Program-made: the position numbers and the translations under genes | Shown: positions 25,163 to 34,107 of the stretch, one piece after another | How positions within the stretch are numbered: the first letter of the stretch is position 1 | How the letters are laid out: every line of letters begins with the position of its first letter | The notes under the pieces: generated by a model | What the model was told of the DNA's origin: nothing | What the model saw: the letters and a program-made list of their open reading frames with translations, nothing else | Database searches by the model: none | DNA from: CAYZAW01 sp964476505 | GTDB taxonomy: Bacteria; Bacillota; Clostridia; Christensenellales; CAG-138 | Direction of reading: 5' to 3' | Length of the DNA stretch: 64,000 nucleotides | Assembly: GCA_964476505.1 (NCBI GenBank) | Contig: CAYZAW010000001.1 | Coordinates: forward strand, 62,001 to 126,000

Positions 25163-25909
25163 ATGAGAAAACCGATTATTGCAGGCAACTGGAAAATGAA
25201 CACCACTGTGGACGATGCAAAAGAGTTGGTAAAGGCTTTGATTCCCTTGGTGAAGGATGCCAAGTGCGACGTAGTGGTATGCCCCCCGTTCATCAACATC
25301 TGCGCAGTCTCTAAGGAAATCAAGGGCACCAACATCAAGCTGGGCTGCCAGAACATCCATTGGGAAGAAAAGGGCGCGTTCACCGGCGAGATCTCTCCCG
25401 CCATGCTCAAGGCCTTCGGCGTGGAATATGCCATCATCGGCCATAGCGAGCGCCGCCAGTACTTTGGCGAAACCAACGAGGGCGTGAACAAGCGCGCGAA
25501 GGCCGCATTGGCCAACGACATCACCCCCATCGTGTGCGTAGGCGAAAGCCTCAGCCAGCGTGAAAACGGCGAAACGGACGCTTGGGTGTCCGAGCAGACC
25601 GTGGCCGCGTTTAAGGATATCGATGCAGCGGATGCCGTGAAGGTGGTCGTAGCGTATGAGCCCATTTGGGCCATCGGCACCGGCAAAACCGCCACCAAGG
25701 AGCAGGCAAACGAAACCATCGGCGTGATTCGCAAGGCCATCGCCGGCGTGTACGGCACGGACGTTGCCGAGAAGGTGCGCATCCAGTACGGCGGCAGCAT
25801 GAACCCCAAGAACGCTTCCGAGCTGATGGCTATGCCCGAGATCGACGGCGGCCTCATCGGCGGCGCGGCATTGAAGGCGGATGACTTCTCCAAGGTTGTC
25901 CATTTCTAA
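25163..25909 (+). CDS. tpiA: Triosephosphate isomerase
   Basis: 248 residues. Catalytic Lys in AGNWKMNTT, His in IIGHSERRQYFGE, Glu in AYEPIWAIGTG, phosphate loop YGGSMNPKN and GGLIGGAAL. Interconverts dihydroxyacetone phosphate and glyceraldehyde 3-phosphate. 21 bases after pgk, behind a GGAG site. Confidence 0.98.
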   Translation: MRKPIIAGNWKMNTTVDDAKELVKALIPLVKDAKCDVVVCPPFINICAVSKEIKGTNIKLGCQNIHWEEKGAFTGEISPAMLKAFGVEYAIIGHSERRQYFGETNEGVNKRAKAALANDITPIVCVGESLSQRENGETDAWVSEQTVAAFKDIDAADAVKVVVAYEPIWAIGTGKTATKEQANETIGVIRKAIAGVYGTDVAEKVRIQYGGSMNPKNASELMAMPEIDGGLIGGAALKADDFSKVVHF

Positions 25910-25935
25910 AGCAGCAGAATGAACACATGAACAGG

Positions 25936-25970
25936 CCCGCCCGGAAGTGCAAAACACGAGTACGGGCGGG
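25936..25970 (+). other. Inverted repeat between tpiA and gpmI
   Basis: Perfect 8-bp stem CCCGCCCG/CGGGCGGG with a 19-base loop and no T-run. More likely an mRNA processing or stability element than a terminator. Confidence 0.55.
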
Positions 25971-25992
25971 ACTGCTATGTTTAGGAGGTCAA

Positions 25993-27540
25993 ATGAAACC
26001 GATCACGGCACTTATCATATTGGATGGCTTTGGCTGCACGGCGAATACGGACGGCAACGCCATCAAGGCGGACGGCGCAAAGCACATCATGTCTCTTTGG
26101 AACAAGTATCCGCATACGCAGATCGCCGCCAGCGGCATGGACGTGGGTCTTCCCACGGGGCAGATGGGCAATTCCGAGGTGGGGCATCTGAACATCGGCG
26201 CGGGGCGCATCGTGTATCAGGAGTTCACCCGCATCACCAAGTCCATCCACGACGGAGATTTCTTTACCGTTCCGGCGTTTAATGCCGCTATGGAAAACTG
26301 CAAAAAGCATGATTCCGCCCTGCACCTGATGGGCTTATGCTCCGACGGCGGCGTACACAGCCACTTGGAGCATCTGTATGCACTGGTGAAGATGGCGCGG
26401 AATGCAGGCCTGAAAAAGGTGTTTATCCACTGCTTTATGGACGGGCGCGATGTTCCCCCCTCCAGCGGAAAGGGCTATATCGAGCAGGTGGAAGCAGAGC
26501 TCATTAAGATCGGCTGCGGTAGCATTGCAACCGTGATGGGCCGCTATTATGCCATGGATCGTGATAACCGCTTCGAGCGCGTGGAGCGTGCGTATGCCGC
26601 CATGACCTATGGCGAGGGCATTCCCGTATCCTCCGCTGTGGAAGCTATGGAAACAAGCTACGAAAAGGGCGAAACGGACGAGTTCGTGCAGCCCTCCGTT
26701 GTGATGCAAAACGGTAAGCCTACCGCTACCGTATCCGCAAACGACAGCGTCATTTTCTACAACTTCCGGCCTGACCGCGCACGCGAGATCACCCGCGCGT
26801 ATATCTTTGAAGACTTTGACGGCTTCCCGCGTAAAAATGGCTTCTTCCCGCTTAGCTATGTGTCCATGACCCAGTACGACAAAACCTTTGGGGACAGATT
26901 GCAGGTAGCCTTCAAGCCGGAGGGCTTGAACAATACGCTTGGCGAATACTTGGGCGCGCAGGGAAAGACCCAGCTTCGCATTGCGGAAACGGAGAAGTAC
27001 GCGCATGTAACGTTCTTCTTCAACGGCGGTGTGGAAGCACCCAACACCGGGGAGGACAGGTGCTTGATTCCCTCTCCCAAGGTAGCAACCTACGACCTTA
27101 AGCCTGAAATGAGCGCGTACGAGGTGGCGGAGGAAGCGGTGCGCCGCATCAACAGCGGCTTATACGATGCCATGATATTGAACTTTGCCAACCCGGACAT
27201 GGTAGGGCATACCGGCGTGATGGCGGCGGCAACGGCGGCGATCCATGCGGTGGACGCTTGCGTTGCCAAGGTGGTACAGGCCATCTTGGCTACCGGCGGA
27301 CGCTGCATCATTACGGCGGATCACGGCAATGCCGAGCAAATGATCGACGACGTGAACCATGTGCCCTTTACGGCGCATACCACCAACCCCGTGCCCTGCA
27401 TATTGGTAGACCCCGCCCGCCAGAACGCGGCGCTTAGAAGCGGCGGCAGGCTGTCCGACCTTGCGCCTACGCTTTTAGAGCTGATGGGGCTGCCCGTACC
27501 GGCGGAAATGACCGGCAAAAGCCTCATCGAGCAGGCGTAA
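25993..27540 (+). CDS. gpmI: Phosphoglycerate mutase, 2,3-bisphosphoglycerate-independent
   Basis: 515 residues, typical length. Metal-binding LDGFG near the N terminus, nucleophile Ser in GQMGNSEVGHLNIGAGR, DGRDVPPSSG, NFRPDRAREITRA, NPDMVGHTG and ITADHGNAEQM. A Mn2+ enzyme that interconverts 3- and 2-phosphoglycerate. Start ATG at 25993 behind TTAGGAGGTCAA. Eno is not next to it, unlike many Firmicutes. Confidence 0.98.
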   Translation: MKPITALIILDGFGCTANTDGNAIKADGAKHIMSLWNKYPHTQIAASGMDVGLPTGQMGNSEVGHLNIGAGRIVYQEFTRITKSIHDGDFFTVPAFNAAMENCKKHDSALHLMGLCSDGGVHSHLEHLYALVKMARNAGLKKVFIHCFMDGRDVPPSSGKGYIEQVEAELIKIGCGSIATVMGRYYAMDRDNRFERVERAYAAMTYGEGIPVSSAVEAMETSYEKGETDEFVQPSVVMQNGKPTATVSANDSVIFYNFRPDRAREITRAYIFEDFDGFPRKNGFFPLSYVSMTQYDKTFGDRLQVAFKPEGLNNTLGEYLGAQGKTQLRIAETEKYAHVTFFFNGGVEAPNTGEDRCLIPSPKVATYDLKPEMSAYEVAEEAVRRINSGLYDAMILNFANPDMVGHTGVMAAATAAIHAVDACVAKVVQAILATGGRCIITADHGNAEQMIDDVNHVPFTAHTTNPVPCILVDPARQNAALRSGGRLSDLAPTLLELMGLPVPAEMTGKSLIEQA

Positions 27541-27649
27541 CAAGAAGAAAAAAGGCAAAATATGTACGCTAATGGGCTGTAAAGCGCTTGCTTTTGCCGC
27601 TTTGGTGTGATAAACTAGCCAATGCAGTCATTGATGGAGGTATGTAATA

Positions 27650-27889
27650 ATGGAAGTGGCAAGAACGATCCTGACCATTATCCTTTTGATCGTATCCGTG
27701 CTATTGATCGTGGTGGTACTCATGCAATCGTCCAAGAGTTCCGGCCTCGGCTCCGCGTTCGGCGGAGATACACAGTCGATTAGCAACAAGGGTAAGGCGG
27801 CCTCTAAGGAAGCCAAGCTCCAAAAGCTTACCAAGATTTTAGCCATTGCTATGGGCGTACTTGCCCTTGCTATGGCGATCATCGGCTAA
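27650..27889 (+). CDS. secG: Preprotein translocase subunit SecG
   Basis: 79 residues, two membrane helices (ILTIILLIVSVLLIVVVLMQ and ILAIAMGVLALAMAII) joined by the conserved polar loop SSKSSGLGSAFGGDTQSI. Part of the SecYEG channel. Start ATG behind GGAGGTATGTAATA. Lies between gpmI and rnr, a common Firmicutes arrangement. Confidence 0.96.
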   Translation: MEVARTILTIILLIVSVLLIVVVLMQSSKSSGLGSAFGGDTQSISNKGKAASKEAKLQKLTKILAIAMGVLALAMAIIG

Positions 27890-27912
27890 GGTACGGAGAA
27901 ACAGTCAAGCAT

Positions 27913-27946
27913 ACGGCACGCAAGCAACTGCGTGCCGTTTTGTTTT
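27913..27946 (+). terminator. Terminator after secG
   Basis: ACGGCACGCA/TGCGTGCCGT stem, six-base loop, then TTTGTTTT. Confidence 0.85.
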
Positions 27947-27959
27947 ACAAATAAACGGG

Positions 27960-28126
27960 GAAGAATACTATTGGGGCGCTGCCCCAAACCCCGCAGGGGA
28001 TATTTCCCCAGACCCCATTTACCGCTGGAAATATTCGGCGGAGGAACGGTTTCAAGGGGTACGGGACAACATCCCCATCGTATTACTGCAAAACAGTCCG
28101 ATAGGACTATGAAACTAGGAGATTAA
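27960..28126 (+). other. G/C-tract intergenic segment before rnr
   Basis: Contains stacked small hairpins, GGGGC-GCT-GCCCC and GGGGATATTTCCCC, and a CCCC/GGGG-rich stretch that looks non-coding. Possibly a decayed repeat; no second copy seen in this window. Confidence 0.4.
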
Positions 28127-30235
28127 ATGAACAAACAAGAACTACAGGATGAAATACTTCGGCTTATCACCGAAGCGGACAAGCCGCTGGGCTTGGATAC
28201 GCTGCAAGGCAGCTTACAGGAGGAAAAAGGGCTGGACGCAGCGCTCAAGGAACTGTTAAAGTGCGGCAGCATCATCGCTACCAGAAAGGGCAAATTCGCC
28301 ATCCCCAGCCAGTGCGGCATGCATTTTGGACGAGTGCAGGGGCATGCCAGAGGCTTTGGCTTCTTCATTCCCCAAGAGGGCGGGCCGGATGCCTTTATTC
28401 CCGCCGACGCTATCCACGGCGCTATGAACGGAGACAAGGTTTGGGTGCGCTATACCGAGCAGAAAAGCCGCAACGGCTCCCCCGAATGCGAGGTCATGAC
28501 CATTGCGGACAGGGCATATACGGAGATCGTTGGCACCTACGAATTGGATGAAAAAAGCGGCGGCTATGTGGTGCCGGACGATAATAAGATTCCGCAGGAC
28601 GCTATGATTCAGCGGGATAAAAGCTGCAAAGCAAAGTCCGGTGACAAGGTAGCGGCAAAGATACTGCGCTATCCGGACGGCAGACGGCCTATGGTGGCTG
28701 CCATCGTGGATGTGCTGGGGAACAAGGACGATGCGGATACGGAGCTTCGCTCCATCATGCGCCAATACGGCTTATCAGAGCAATTCCCCAAGGCGGTGCT
28801 GACGGCTGCAAACCGTGTACCGCAAACGGTGTCGTCAGACGAGAGTATTACCCGGGAAATCCTGCGCGATCGCATGATCGTGACCATCGACGGCGCGGAC
28901 GCCAAGGACTTTGACGATGCGGTAAGCTGTGAACGCCTTAAAAACGGTAACTGGTACTTGGGCGTGCATATTGCGGACGTTTCTGCCTATGTGCCGGAGG
29001 ATTCCGCGCTGGATCGCGAGGCGTATCAGCGGGGCACCTCCGTGTATCTTTCCGGCAAGGTGCTGCCCATGCTGCCCGAGGCGCTCTCTAACGGCATCTG
29101 CTCTTTAAACGAGGGGGTAGACCGGCTCACGCTGTCCTGCTTTATGGAGATCGACACCACCGGCCGCGTGGTGCGACACAAGCTTTCGCAAACGCTGATT
29201 CGTTCCCGCCACCGGCTGGTATATGAGGACGTAACAAAGCTGCTGGCGGGCGACGGTGCAATGGAGCAGAAATATGCGGACGCATCCCCCATGCTGCATG
29301 AGCTGGAACGCTTGGCGGCAGTGCTGCAGCAAAAGCGCGTGCAGCGCGGCAGCATCGATTTTGACTTGGCGGAAGCGGATATAAAATTAGACGCGAAGGG
29401 CCGGGTGCTTTCCATCGATAAAGCGGAGCGGGGCGTTGCCAATCATGTGATCGAGGAATGCATGCTCATTGCCAACGAAACAGTTGCAAAGTATATGCAG
29501 GAGCTGCATACGCCTATCCTCTACCGCGTACACGAAGCGCCGGGAAAGGAAAAACTGACCGAGCTGAACGCCTTTTTAGGCACCTTAGGCTACGGATTAA
29601 AGAACATGAAGGACATCCAGCCAAGAGCGCTTCAGCGCGTGCTGGATGCGGCCAAGGGTAGCAAGGAGGAGAACATCGTAAACAAGGTGGTGCTGCGCTC
29701 CATGCAAAAGGCGCGGTACTGCGAAACCTGCTTGGGGCACTTTGGCTTGGCGGCAAAGCAGTATTGCCACTTTACCTCGCCCATCCGCCGCTATCCGGAT
29801 CTTTTGGTGCACCGGGCGTTAAAGGAAGTACTGTGCGGCACCATGACGGAAAAACGCAAGGCAAAGCTGGCTGCAAAGCTTCCCGAGGCGGCGGAGCAAA
29901 CGAGCGCCCGGGAACGGGTGGCCGTGGAAGCGGAGCGCGCTGTGGAGGATTACCGCAAGTGCGCCTATATGAAGGAGCATATCGGCGAAGAATTCATGGG
30001 CGTGATCTCGGGGGTCACCTCCTTCGGTTTTTTCGTCGAGCTGGAAAATACGGTGGAAGGGCTTGTCAAAAACGCACTGCTGGACGATGATGCATACGAA
30101 TACGACGAGAAAAACTACCGTATCAAGGGCCGGAACCGCGACAGGCAGTACCGGCTCGGCGATACCGTTCGCGTACGGGCAGACCGCGCGGACACTGAAA
30201 CGCGGAACATAGATTTTGCACTGTTGAGGGGCTAA
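28127..30235 (+). CDS. rnr: Ribonuclease R
   Basis: 702 residues. N-terminal winged helix, cold-shock/OB domain (FGRVQGHARGFGFFIP), RNB catalytic domain with IDGADAKDFDDAVSCERL metal-binding Asp residues and SPIRRYPDLLVHR, and a C-terminal S1 domain (GEEFMGVISGVTSFGFFVELENTVEGLV). A 3'-to-5' processive exoribonuclease that degrades structured RNA and assists tmRNA quality control. Start ATG at 28127 behind AGGAGATTAA. The usual smpB/ssrA neighbours are not downstream. Confidence 0.97.
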   Translation: MNKQELQDEILRLITEADKPLGLDTLQGSLQEEKGLDAALKELLKCGSIIATRKGKFAIPSQCGMHFGRVQGHARGFGFFIPQEGGPDAFIPADAIHGAMNGDKVWVRYTEQKSRNGSPECEVMTIADRAYTEIVGTYELDEKSGGYVVPDDNKIPQDAMIQRDKSCKAKSGDKVAAKILRYPDGRRPMVAAIVDVLGNKDDADTELRSIMRQYGLSEQFPKAVLTAANRVPQTVSSDESITREILRDRMIVTIDGADAKDFDDAVSCERLKNGNWYLGVHIADVSAYVPEDSALDREAYQRGTSVYLSGKVLPMLPEALSNGICSLNEGVDRLTLSCFMEIDTTGRVVRHKLSQTLIRSRHRLVYEDVTKLLAGDGAMEQKYADASPMLHELERLAAVLQQKRVQRGSIDFDLAEADIKLDAKGRVLSIDKAERGVANHVIEECMLIANETVAKYMQELHTPILYRVHEAPGKEKLTELNAFLGTLGYGLKNMKDIQPRALQRVLDAAKGSKEENIVNKVVLRSMQKARYCETCLGHFGLAAKQYCHFTSPIRRYPDLLVHRALKEVLCGTMTEKRKAKLAAKLPEAAEQTSARERVAVEAERAVEDYRKCAYMKEHIGEEFMGVISGVTSFGFFVELENTVEGLVKNALLDDDAYEYDEKNYRIKGRNRDRQYRLGDTVRVRADRADTETRNIDFALLRG

Positions 30236-30255
30236 AAACCATTTGGGGGTAGGGG

Positions 30256-31137
30256 ATGCGAACGCTGTCGCTGACTGTTTGCGCCGCGCAAGACGGACGC
30301 TCGGTAAAAAGCCTGATGGAGCAGGAATGGAAATGCTCCAGCCGCTTGACGGCAAAGCTGAGAAGGCGGGATACGGGTATTTTATTGAACGGCTCTAAGG
30401 TATATACCACCGCCCGCGTGCAAACGGGAGACGTACTGACAATTGAGATCGGGGACGAACAGCCCGTGCAGCGGGTGGAGCCTATCCCCGTGCCCATGGA
30501 TGTGGTGTGGGAGGATGCGGACATACTGGTGCTGAATAAGCCTGCGGGCATGGTGGTGCATCCCTGCTTGGACATTGGCGCGGTGTCCGTGGAGCATGCG
30601 CTTTCCTACTACCTGCCTCCGGAGGACGGCATCCATCCGGTAAGCAGGCTGGACAGAGGCACCACCGGCTTGATGACTATTGCAAAAAACGGCTACATGC
30701 ACGATAGGCTAAGAAATCTCTTGCACACGCCGGATTTCTATCGGGAATACATTGGCATTGCAGAGGGAATCGTAACTCCGGCGGCAGGGCATATCACGCT
30801 GCCTATCGGTTATGCCGAGGGCAGCAATTACCAGCGGGCAGTGCGGGAGGACGGCATGCCCGCGCATACGGAGTATGAAACGCTTACGACTGTGAACGGC
30901 CTCTCCGTACTGCGGTTGATTCCTCACACGGGGCGCAACCATCAGCTGCGGCTGCATCTGTCCGCCATCGGCTACCCGCTGGTGGGGGACTGGCTGTACG
31001 GCACAGAGGACAAAAGCCGCATTGGCCGGCCTGCGCTGCATTCCTGCCGCTTGGTGCTGCGGCACCCGCTAACGGGAGAACGGCTGGCATTGGAATGCCC
31101 CATGCCGAAGGATATGCAAAGGCTTATCGAAAAGTAA
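30256..31137 (+). CDS. RluA/RluD-family pseudouridine synthase
   Basis: 293 residues. Short S4-like N terminus (SSRLTAKLRRRDTGILLNG) and RluA catalytic core with VLNKPAGMVVHP, active Asp in HPVSRLDRGTTGLM, HTGRNHQLRLHLSAIGYPLVGD and LHSCRLVLRHP. It isomerises uridine in rRNA or tRNA; the site cannot be told. 20 bases after rnr, so co-transcribed. A second RluD-type gene is at 45451-46434. Confidence 0.94.
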   Translation: MRTLSLTVCAAQDGRSVKSLMEQEWKCSSRLTAKLRRRDTGILLNGSKVYTTARVQTGDVLTIEIGDEQPVQRVEPIPVPMDVVWEDADILVLNKPAGMVVHPCLDIGAVSVEHALSYYLPPEDGIHPVSRLDRGTTGLMTIAKNGYMHDRLRNLLHTPDFYREYIGIAEGIVTPAAGHITLPIGYAEGSNYQRAVREDGMPAHTEYETLTTVNGLSVLRLIPHTGRNHQLRLHLSAIGYPLVGDWLYGTEDKSRIGRPALHSCRLVLRHPLTGERLALECPMPKDMQRLIEK

Positions 31138-31168
31138 AACCGCCGCGAAGTTTTTCGCGGCGGTTTTT
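31137..31168. terminator. Bidirectional terminator
   Basis: AACCGCCGCGAA/TTCGCGGCGGTT stem with GTTT loop and T-tail, overlapping the last base of the pseudouridine synthase gene; converging lipoprotein gene on the other side. Confidence 0.85.
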
Positions 31169-31186
31169 GCTTGCAGCACAATAATC

Positions 31187-32290
31187 TTACTTGATTGCCA
31201 TATAAGGAATCCGCACGGAATATCCGTCGGCATATAATTCGTATTCGGTGCCGTTTAGCCAGTCCTCGCCCATGGCGGCGTTTAAGGCAAGGCGCAATGC
31301 CGTATCGCCAACAGCGGTATGATCTAGAAGCACTGTGCCGTCCATGGCATGGGCTTGGATGGCGGCGATGGCTTCTTCCGTGCCGCCAGCTCCTATGACC
31401 GCAATGTGCGGGGAATCCTCGCCTAGGTTATAACCCGCGTGTTGCAGGGCTTTTGCCGCGCCCAGCGCCATGGCATCGCTGTTGGCAAACACCACCTCAA
31501 TATTGCCGCCATACTCCTCGTTTACAAGGGCGGCGTTCATGCAGTTTTCCGCGACTGCCGCGTTCCAGTTGCAGGTATAGGTAGAACCTAATTTTTGTAA
31601 GTTTACCCCGGCAAAAATTGCGGCCTCTACAGAATAGTGCGTTAGCGCAATGGCGTCCGCATCATGTGAAACGCCCATGAGCATGATGTATTGCAGCGCA
31701 CCGTCGCCGTTGCGGTCGATGGAGGGGCGAAGGTCAAGTAAGGTTTTTAACAACCGCCCCTGCTGCTCTCCCGCGTCTTGCGGAAGCCCGCCAACAAATA
31801 TGGCGTTGTCCTCCTGCATAAAGGTTTCGTACAGGGCAACGATAGGCTCCTTTTCCATAAAGAGCAGGGGAACGCCGCTGCTTTTAGAGAGCGCCGCATA
31901 ATCGCTGGCGGCGTTCGCGTCGCACAGCGTCATAATAACGGCGGCAGGCTTGGCGGCAATAAGCGTTTGCGCCTGCTGCATCTGTGCCGCAGGATCGTCC
32001 GCGGCGTTGCGTTCATCCAGCCGGACGATGATACTAAGCTGCGAAGAAAGCTCGTCTGCCGCTGCCTGTATGGCCTGCCGTGCCTGCGCATAGGCGGGTT
32101 CGCCGGCGTTGGCTGCCAGTATCACGATGGAATACGTTGGCGGTGCCGGTGTGGGCGTAGGCGTGATCACAGGCGTGGGAACAGGGGTAGGATCGGGCGT
32201 AGGCGTTGCGGCCTGCGGTATCATTTCGCAGGCGGTCAACAGCAGGATACATACCAAACAGCTAACAGCCGCAAACAGTTTCTTTTTCAT
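31187..32290 (-). CDS. Sugar-type periplasmic-binding-protein-like lipoprotein
   Basis: 367 residues. Signal peptide with lipobox LLTAC, a TPTPDPTPVPTPVITPTPTP linker, then a type-I binding fold: YSIVILAANAGEPAYAQARQAIQAAADEL, VFANSDAMALGAAKAL and HIAVIGAGGTEEAIAAI match the galactose/ribose-binding (Peripla_BP_4) family. Contains NGDGALQYIMLMG, similar to the calcium-loop region of glucose/galactose-binding proteins. No ABC permease or ATPase genes adjoin, so it may serve a distant transporter or a sensor kinase. Start ATG at 32290 behind GGAGGAAACGCCC. Confidence 0.88.
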   Translation of the reverse strand: MKKKLFAAVSCLVCILLLTACEMIPQAATPTPDPTPVPTPVITPTPTPAPPTYSIVILAANAGEPAYAQARQAIQAAADELSSQLSIIVRLDERNAADDPAAQMQQAQTLIAAKPAAVIMTLCDANAASDYAALSKSSGVPLLFMEKEPIVALYETFMQEDNAIFVGGLPQDAGEQQGRLLKTLLDLRPSIDRNGDGALQYIMLMGVSHDADAIALTHYSVEAAIFAGVNLQKLGSTYTCNWNAAVAENCMNAALVNEEYGGNIEVVFANSDAMALGAAKALQHAGYNLGEDSPHIAVIGAGGTEEAIAAIQAHAMDGTVLLDHTAVGDTALRLALNAAMGEDWLNGTEYELYADGYSVRIPYMAIK

Positions 32291-32384
32291 GGGCGTTTCC
32301 TCCAAGGGCTAAACATAGTGTAATCATGCATCATGGCTCCGGTTCTGCAGCCCTCCGTTTTATGTCGTGGGCGGGAAATACAGC

Positions 32385-32831
32385 TTAATTATCATATTGC
32401 AGCAGTATATCGGTCACCTTGCCGGTATTGTCCGTTACGCGAAAGCCCAAGAGAAACCGCATGGCGGCAATCTCCTCCTTGGTTTTCCCGGCGGTATCGA
32501 ACACATAGCTACCCTCCACGTCGATAGACGGGTTGAATTCATCGTTTAACTGCGAGGTGTGCGGGCCGTCCGTGAGAATTAGGCTTTCGTACGCCGGGTC
32601 GATGATCGGCGTTTGGGAAACCACACTTTTTACGGACTCCCCGGTGCCGCGGATCTCGAAGGTGTAGGACAATACGGTTTTATCCAAATTTGTTTCGTCC
32701 GTGGTGGTAAGCGAGGTGGAGCCGGTAAGGGCGAATTCCGCATCCCCCTCGGGAGCTTCCGGCGCAGCACAGCCAAACAGCAGCATAACAAGCAATAAGG
32801 TAACGCCAAGCGCGGCGATCGTTTTTCGCAT
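32385..32831 (-). CDS. Small lipoprotein, function unknown
   Basis: 148 residues. Signal peptide MRKTIAALGVTLLLVMLLFGCAA with lipobox LFGC. The mature part is rich in Thr and Asp and looks beta-stranded (TGSTSLTTTDETNLDKTVLS), ending FRVTDNTGKVTDILLQYDN. Not recognised. 94 bases upstream of the binding-protein lipoprotein in the same direction. Confidence 0.75.
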   Translation of the reverse strand: MRKTIAALGVTLLLVMLLFGCAAPEAPEGDAEFALTGSTSLTTTDETNLDKTVLSYTFEIRGTGESVKSVVSQTPIIDPAYESLILTDGPHTSQLNDEFNPSIDVEGSYVFDTAGKTKEEIAAMRFLLGFRVTDNTGKVTDILLQYDN

Positions 32832-33163
32832 AGGGCAAGAACCTCCTGTGGCGAATAAGCCATCTAAAATAATAGAATAGCAGAAAAAGCCCGGAGGGGC
32901 AACTGAAAAGGCGCGCTGGGACAGAGATTTGCAGGTGCATCTCGTTCCCTGTATGCGCTGCTTACTTGGGCTCTGCCCTTCGAGCCCTCATTTGATATAC
33001 AAGCCCGCAAGGATAACAGGGCTCCTTCGCTTATCCGCCCGCCGCTTGTCTTTCAGACTGCGCGTCTATGGGCGGCTGCGCTCCGCGGGGCGCTGAAAAC
33101 GCCGCACTGTGGCGTTTTCTTCCCTGCGGGAACCGCGCCCTTCGAGCCCTCTCATTATATGCA
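32832..33163. other. Non-coding region with short direct repeats
   Basis: Direct repeat GCCCTTCGAGCCCTC at 32975-32989 and 33137-33151. A hairpin AAAACGCC/GGCGTTTT lies near 33096-33119. GGATAACAGGGCTC at 33011-33024 is identical to part of the tRNA-Val 3' half (33204-33217). No ORF recognised. Looks like decayed sequence. Confidence 0.55.
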
Positions 33164-33200
33164 CCAATAAAAAAAGAGCCGATGGCTCTTTTTTTATTGG
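33164..33200 (-). terminator. Terminator directly behind tRNA-Val
   Basis: 17-bp palindrome CCAATAAAAAAAGAGCC/GGCTCTTTTTTTATTGG with a three-base loop; its outer arm overlaps the CCA end of the tRNA. Confidence 0.85.
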
Positions 33201-33274
33201 TGGGGATAACAGGGCTCGAACCTGTGACCTCCTCGATGTGAACGAGGCGCTCTAACCAGCTGGGCTACATCCCC
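33198..33274 (-). tRNA. tRNA-Val (anticodon CAC)
   Basis: Minus-strand cloverleaf: acceptor GGGGATG paired with the 3' end, D arm AGCCCAGCTGGTTAGAGC, anticodon arm CCTCG-TTCACAT-CGAGG with anticodon CAC, variable loop, T arm CAGG-TTCGAGC-CCTG, discriminator A and an encoded CCA. Length and conserved bases are normal. Followed at once by a terminator. Confidence 0.95.
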
Positions 33275-33441
33275 GTAGCATGTAATATCATAACGCATGA
33301 AACGCGTCTTTGCAAGTGTTTTTTGCTTCAATCCAAAGGCGGATTTCATCGAACAATTTACCGGTTTTTTTCCATAATGCATGATCCCTCGGCGGCACCA
33401 AATCCTTTGCCGCCGCATAGCATAGCAGGGGAGGGTGCAGC

Positions 33442-34107
33442 ATGGAAAAACGACCGGCGCGTTCTGTTATCAAAAGAAAGGCGGTCACAGCAGTACTGCT
33501 TTTACTTGCCATCACGCTGTTTCTGTTTTACATTGTAGAGCGCAAGCTGCAGCCCGCGCTTCGGGCGGTGGCGGATATCCGCGTGCAGTCCATCGTATCC
33601 AGCGCTATGTACGCTGCCATACAAGACACCGTGGCGAAAAACACGGAGCCTTTGATCGATACCATGCAGACCGTTGATCAGGTGTTTTATGTACAGACCG
33701 ATACTGCGGCGCTGAACCGCTTTTCCACTGCCTGCGCGGCGGCGGCTGACCGCAGCGTTGCAGGCTTGGGCAAGCAGGGCGTTACCATCCCTTGGGGCAA
33801 CGTTAGCGGCGTGTCCTTCTTGGCGGGCTTTGGGCCGGATATCACCCTGCATTTTGCGCCGGAAGGCAACATTACCGTGTACTATTTTAGCGAGTTTTAC
33901 AGCGCCGGTATCAATCAGACCCTGCACCGCATCATACTGCATTTGCAGGCGGATGTGGTGATGGTGCTGCCCGGCAGCACGGAGCTTACCACCGTCACGG
34001 CGGAGGCCGTTGTGGCGGAGCATATCATTGTTGGCAAGGTGCCGGAGGCGTATACGGACGTTTCCAATGAGGAAGACCTGTTGAACTTGGTGCCCGAGGC
34101 GGATTAA
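33442..34107 (+). CDS. yunB: Sporulation protein YunB
   Basis: 221 residues. One N-terminal membrane anchor (VTAVLLLLAITLFLFYIVE) then the YunB domain: VQSIVSSAMYAAIQDTV, TIPWGNVSGVSFLAGFGPDI and SAGINQTLHRIILHL. In Bacillus it is made in sporulating cells under mother-cell control; the exact role is unknown. Start ATG behind AGGGGAGGGTGCAGC. Its stop codon interlocks with the stop of the convergent transporter gene. Confidence 0.93.
   Translation: MEKRPARSVIKRKAVTAVLLLLAITLFLFYIVERKLQPALRAVADIRVQSIVSSAMYAAIQDTVAKNTEPLIDTMQTVDQVFYVQTDTAALNRFSTACAAAADRSVAGLGKQGVTIPWGNVSGVSFLAGFGPDITLHFAPEGNITVYYFSEFYSAGINQTLHRIILHLQADVVMVLPGSTELTTVTAEAVVAEHIIVGKVPEAYTDVSNEEDLLNLVPEAD

Noticed and set aside
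24584..25957. Long open frame antisense to pgk and tpiA (457 codons)
   Set aside because: Shadow of two strongly conserved glycolytic genes; His/Gly-rich nonsense composition and no ribosome binding site.
27960..28126. Riboswitch before rnr
   Set aside because: Small G/C hairpins but no conserved riboswitch core; more like repeat debris.
33096..33119. Terminator or small RNA in the region before tRNA-Val
   Set aside because: AAAACGCC/GGCGTTTT can pair, but there is no upstream gene on either strand for it to end and no promoter seen.
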